From Streptococcus ilei (lineage in GTDB: Bacteria > Bacillota > Bacilli > Lactobacillales > Streptococcaceae): DNA of 64,000 nt. Both the position numbers and the translations under genes were made by a program. Location: NCBI RefSeq assembly GCF_000479335.1, contig NC_022584.1, forward strand, positions 558,001 to 622,000, given 5' to 3'. The stretch's first letter is position 1. Every line of letters begins with the position of its first letter. Below, in pieces: positions 63,216-64,000 of the stretch. The notes under the pieces were generated by a model. It had not been told where the DNA came from, did no database searches, and saw only the letters and a program-made list of their open reading frames with translations.

Positions 63216-63315
63216 AATATAACTCCTACAGCTAGTAACCAATCATACCGTTTATCGTTTTAGCCTATTATACCACGAAACCACACAAAAACCGCAACCT
63301 TTCGATTGCAGTCTC

Positions 63316-63515
63316 CTACAAGTCAACTTCTCTTCCTTCAAGGAAAGTTATTACAATTTGTCCAGCTTCTGAAATACTGATGTGGTTGAGAACTTGATTT
63401 ATGATAACTCCATCCTCCAAGAAATTTTGAAATAGATTGATAGCATGGCAGGCTATAGTATCTAGAAACCCAACTTCAACTATTACTCTGATACTTCCCC
63501 TCTATTCGAATAAAG
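63316..63515 (-). pseudogene. Short open frame without a start codon, probable gene remnant
   Basis: About 65 codons open on the minus strand, with ordinary protein-like sequence such as ACHAINLFQNFLEDGVI and ISISEAGQIVITFLEGREVDL, ending at TAG (63316-63318). A TAG closes the frame upstream and no ATG, GTG or TTG is present, although AGAGGGG lies near the 5' end. Not recognised. The rest of the 400-base gap up to 63613 has nothing else. Confidence 0.35.
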
Positions 63516-63613
63516 AAGCTACTTCAAGGCTTTTCATTTTTCCTTTTGTTACAAGGGTTTTACGCTTTTACCTACCGTTTCGTCGTACACTCCTTACTCT
63601 GACAAACAGTGAT

Positions 63614-64000
63614 TTACTTAATTGAAATCCACTCTACTTTTGAGAGACAGGTTATGTGTTCTGTGCGAAGAACATCTTCCAATGCACATGGAACCTTCTC
63701 TCTTGTATGATGATAACGGAACCCACATTTTTCCTGAACTCTCTGTGACTTTGTATTGCCGTCAAAATAACCGCACCACAATTTCTCCAGATTCAAGTCA
63801 TCAAATCCATGTCTCATTATCTCACGAACTGCTTCTGGTATAAGCCCCTGACCCCAATACGGAACTCCTATCCAGTAACCAATCTCCGCCTCAGTATCAG
63901 GAATCCCTTTATCACTTGCAGAGCCAATCATCAAACCTATGCTCCCCACTGGCTGCATCGTTTCTTTTAAAACGATAGCGTATGTCTCGGGTGCGGAAAA
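63614..64000 (-). CDS. GNAT-family N-acetyltransferase (RimJ/RimL-like), partial
   Basis: The 3' part (about 128 codons) of an acetyltransferase; the 5' end lies beyond base 64000. Seen: FSAPETYAIVLKETMQPVGSIGLM, EIGYWIGVPYWGQGLIPEAVREIMRHGF (acetyl-CoA loop WGQGLI) and the conserved CGYFDGNTKSQRVQEKCGF. Typical of RimJ/RimL-like enzymes that acetylate protein N-termini or small molecules. Confidence 0.85.
   Translation of the reverse strand, partial: FSAPETYAIVLKETMQPVGSIGLMIGSASDKGIPDTEAEIGYWIGVPYWGQGLIPEAVREIMRHGFDDLNLEKLWCGYFDGNTKSQRVQEKCGFRYHHTREKVPCALEDVLRTEHITCLSKVEWISIK

Overview
The window looks like a chromosomal segment of an oral viridans Streptococcus (mitis/sanguinis group; relatives such as S. 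parasanguinis would fit). The evidence is a low-to-moderate G+C content, strong AGGAGG ribosome binding sites, a BOX element, a pyrR-pyrB-carA operon, a fused double-receptor GlnP, an H2O2-forming glycerol-3-phosphate oxidase (GlpO) and several streptococcal families (DUF1836, DUF4300, DUF6287). This assignment is an inference; no rRNA or tRNA gene is in the window.

Layout. 1-2083: pyrimidine operon (carA partial, pyrB, pyrR, all minus) behind a PyrR-type attenuator and a clear promoter. 2135-4519: small housekeeping genes. 4521-8775: an accessory island. Two paralogous Nudix genes, one broken by a stop at codon 4, flank an AT-rich two-gene module (AAA ATPase plus TOPRIM-like protein, with its own promoter and an operator-like palindrome) and a decayed insertion sequence. 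9067-13872: small membrane proteins, an NAD(P)H quinone oxidoreductase, two acetyltransferases and uvrB. 14171-18253: an ABC exporter (ATPase plus two ABC-2 permeases) divergent from a two-component system, the usual layout of peptide or lantibiotic sensing and resistance. 18364-22518: a CPBP protease and glnPQ with a GlnR box and a terminator-like leader. 22573-32502: transporters (two MFS, one heterodimeric ABC exporter), asnS, a secreted protein and several intergenic repeats. 32506-42294: aminotransferases, MarR and MocR regulators, YaaA, hemolysin III, a lipoprotein whose 3' end is tandemly duplicated, CutC and acetoin reductase. 42625-48852: a 35-codon membrane microprotein, then glpK-glpO-glpF with a CRE-like site and an Mga-like regulator. 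48988-64000: a mosaic of small or accessory genes: ankyrin repeats, a frameshifted CPBP protease, lipoproteins, an Ltp-like repeat protein, a Nudix remnant, a CRE/MalR-type controlled amylase, a secreted nuclease, a RelBE/ParE-type toxin-antitoxin pair, a DUF4336 protein and acetyltransferases.

Two families of intergenic repeat stand out. One has five copies of about 175-230 bp, starting or ending GAGGCTGGGAC/GAGAGTGGGAC, always downstream of genes. The other has two copies of about 160-180 bp whose stems differ in sequence yet stay paired, the signature of a conserved structured RNA or a mobile structured element. The most promising candidate systems are the ATPase/TOPRIM pair (possible phage defence), the structured-element pair, and the ABC/two-component module.
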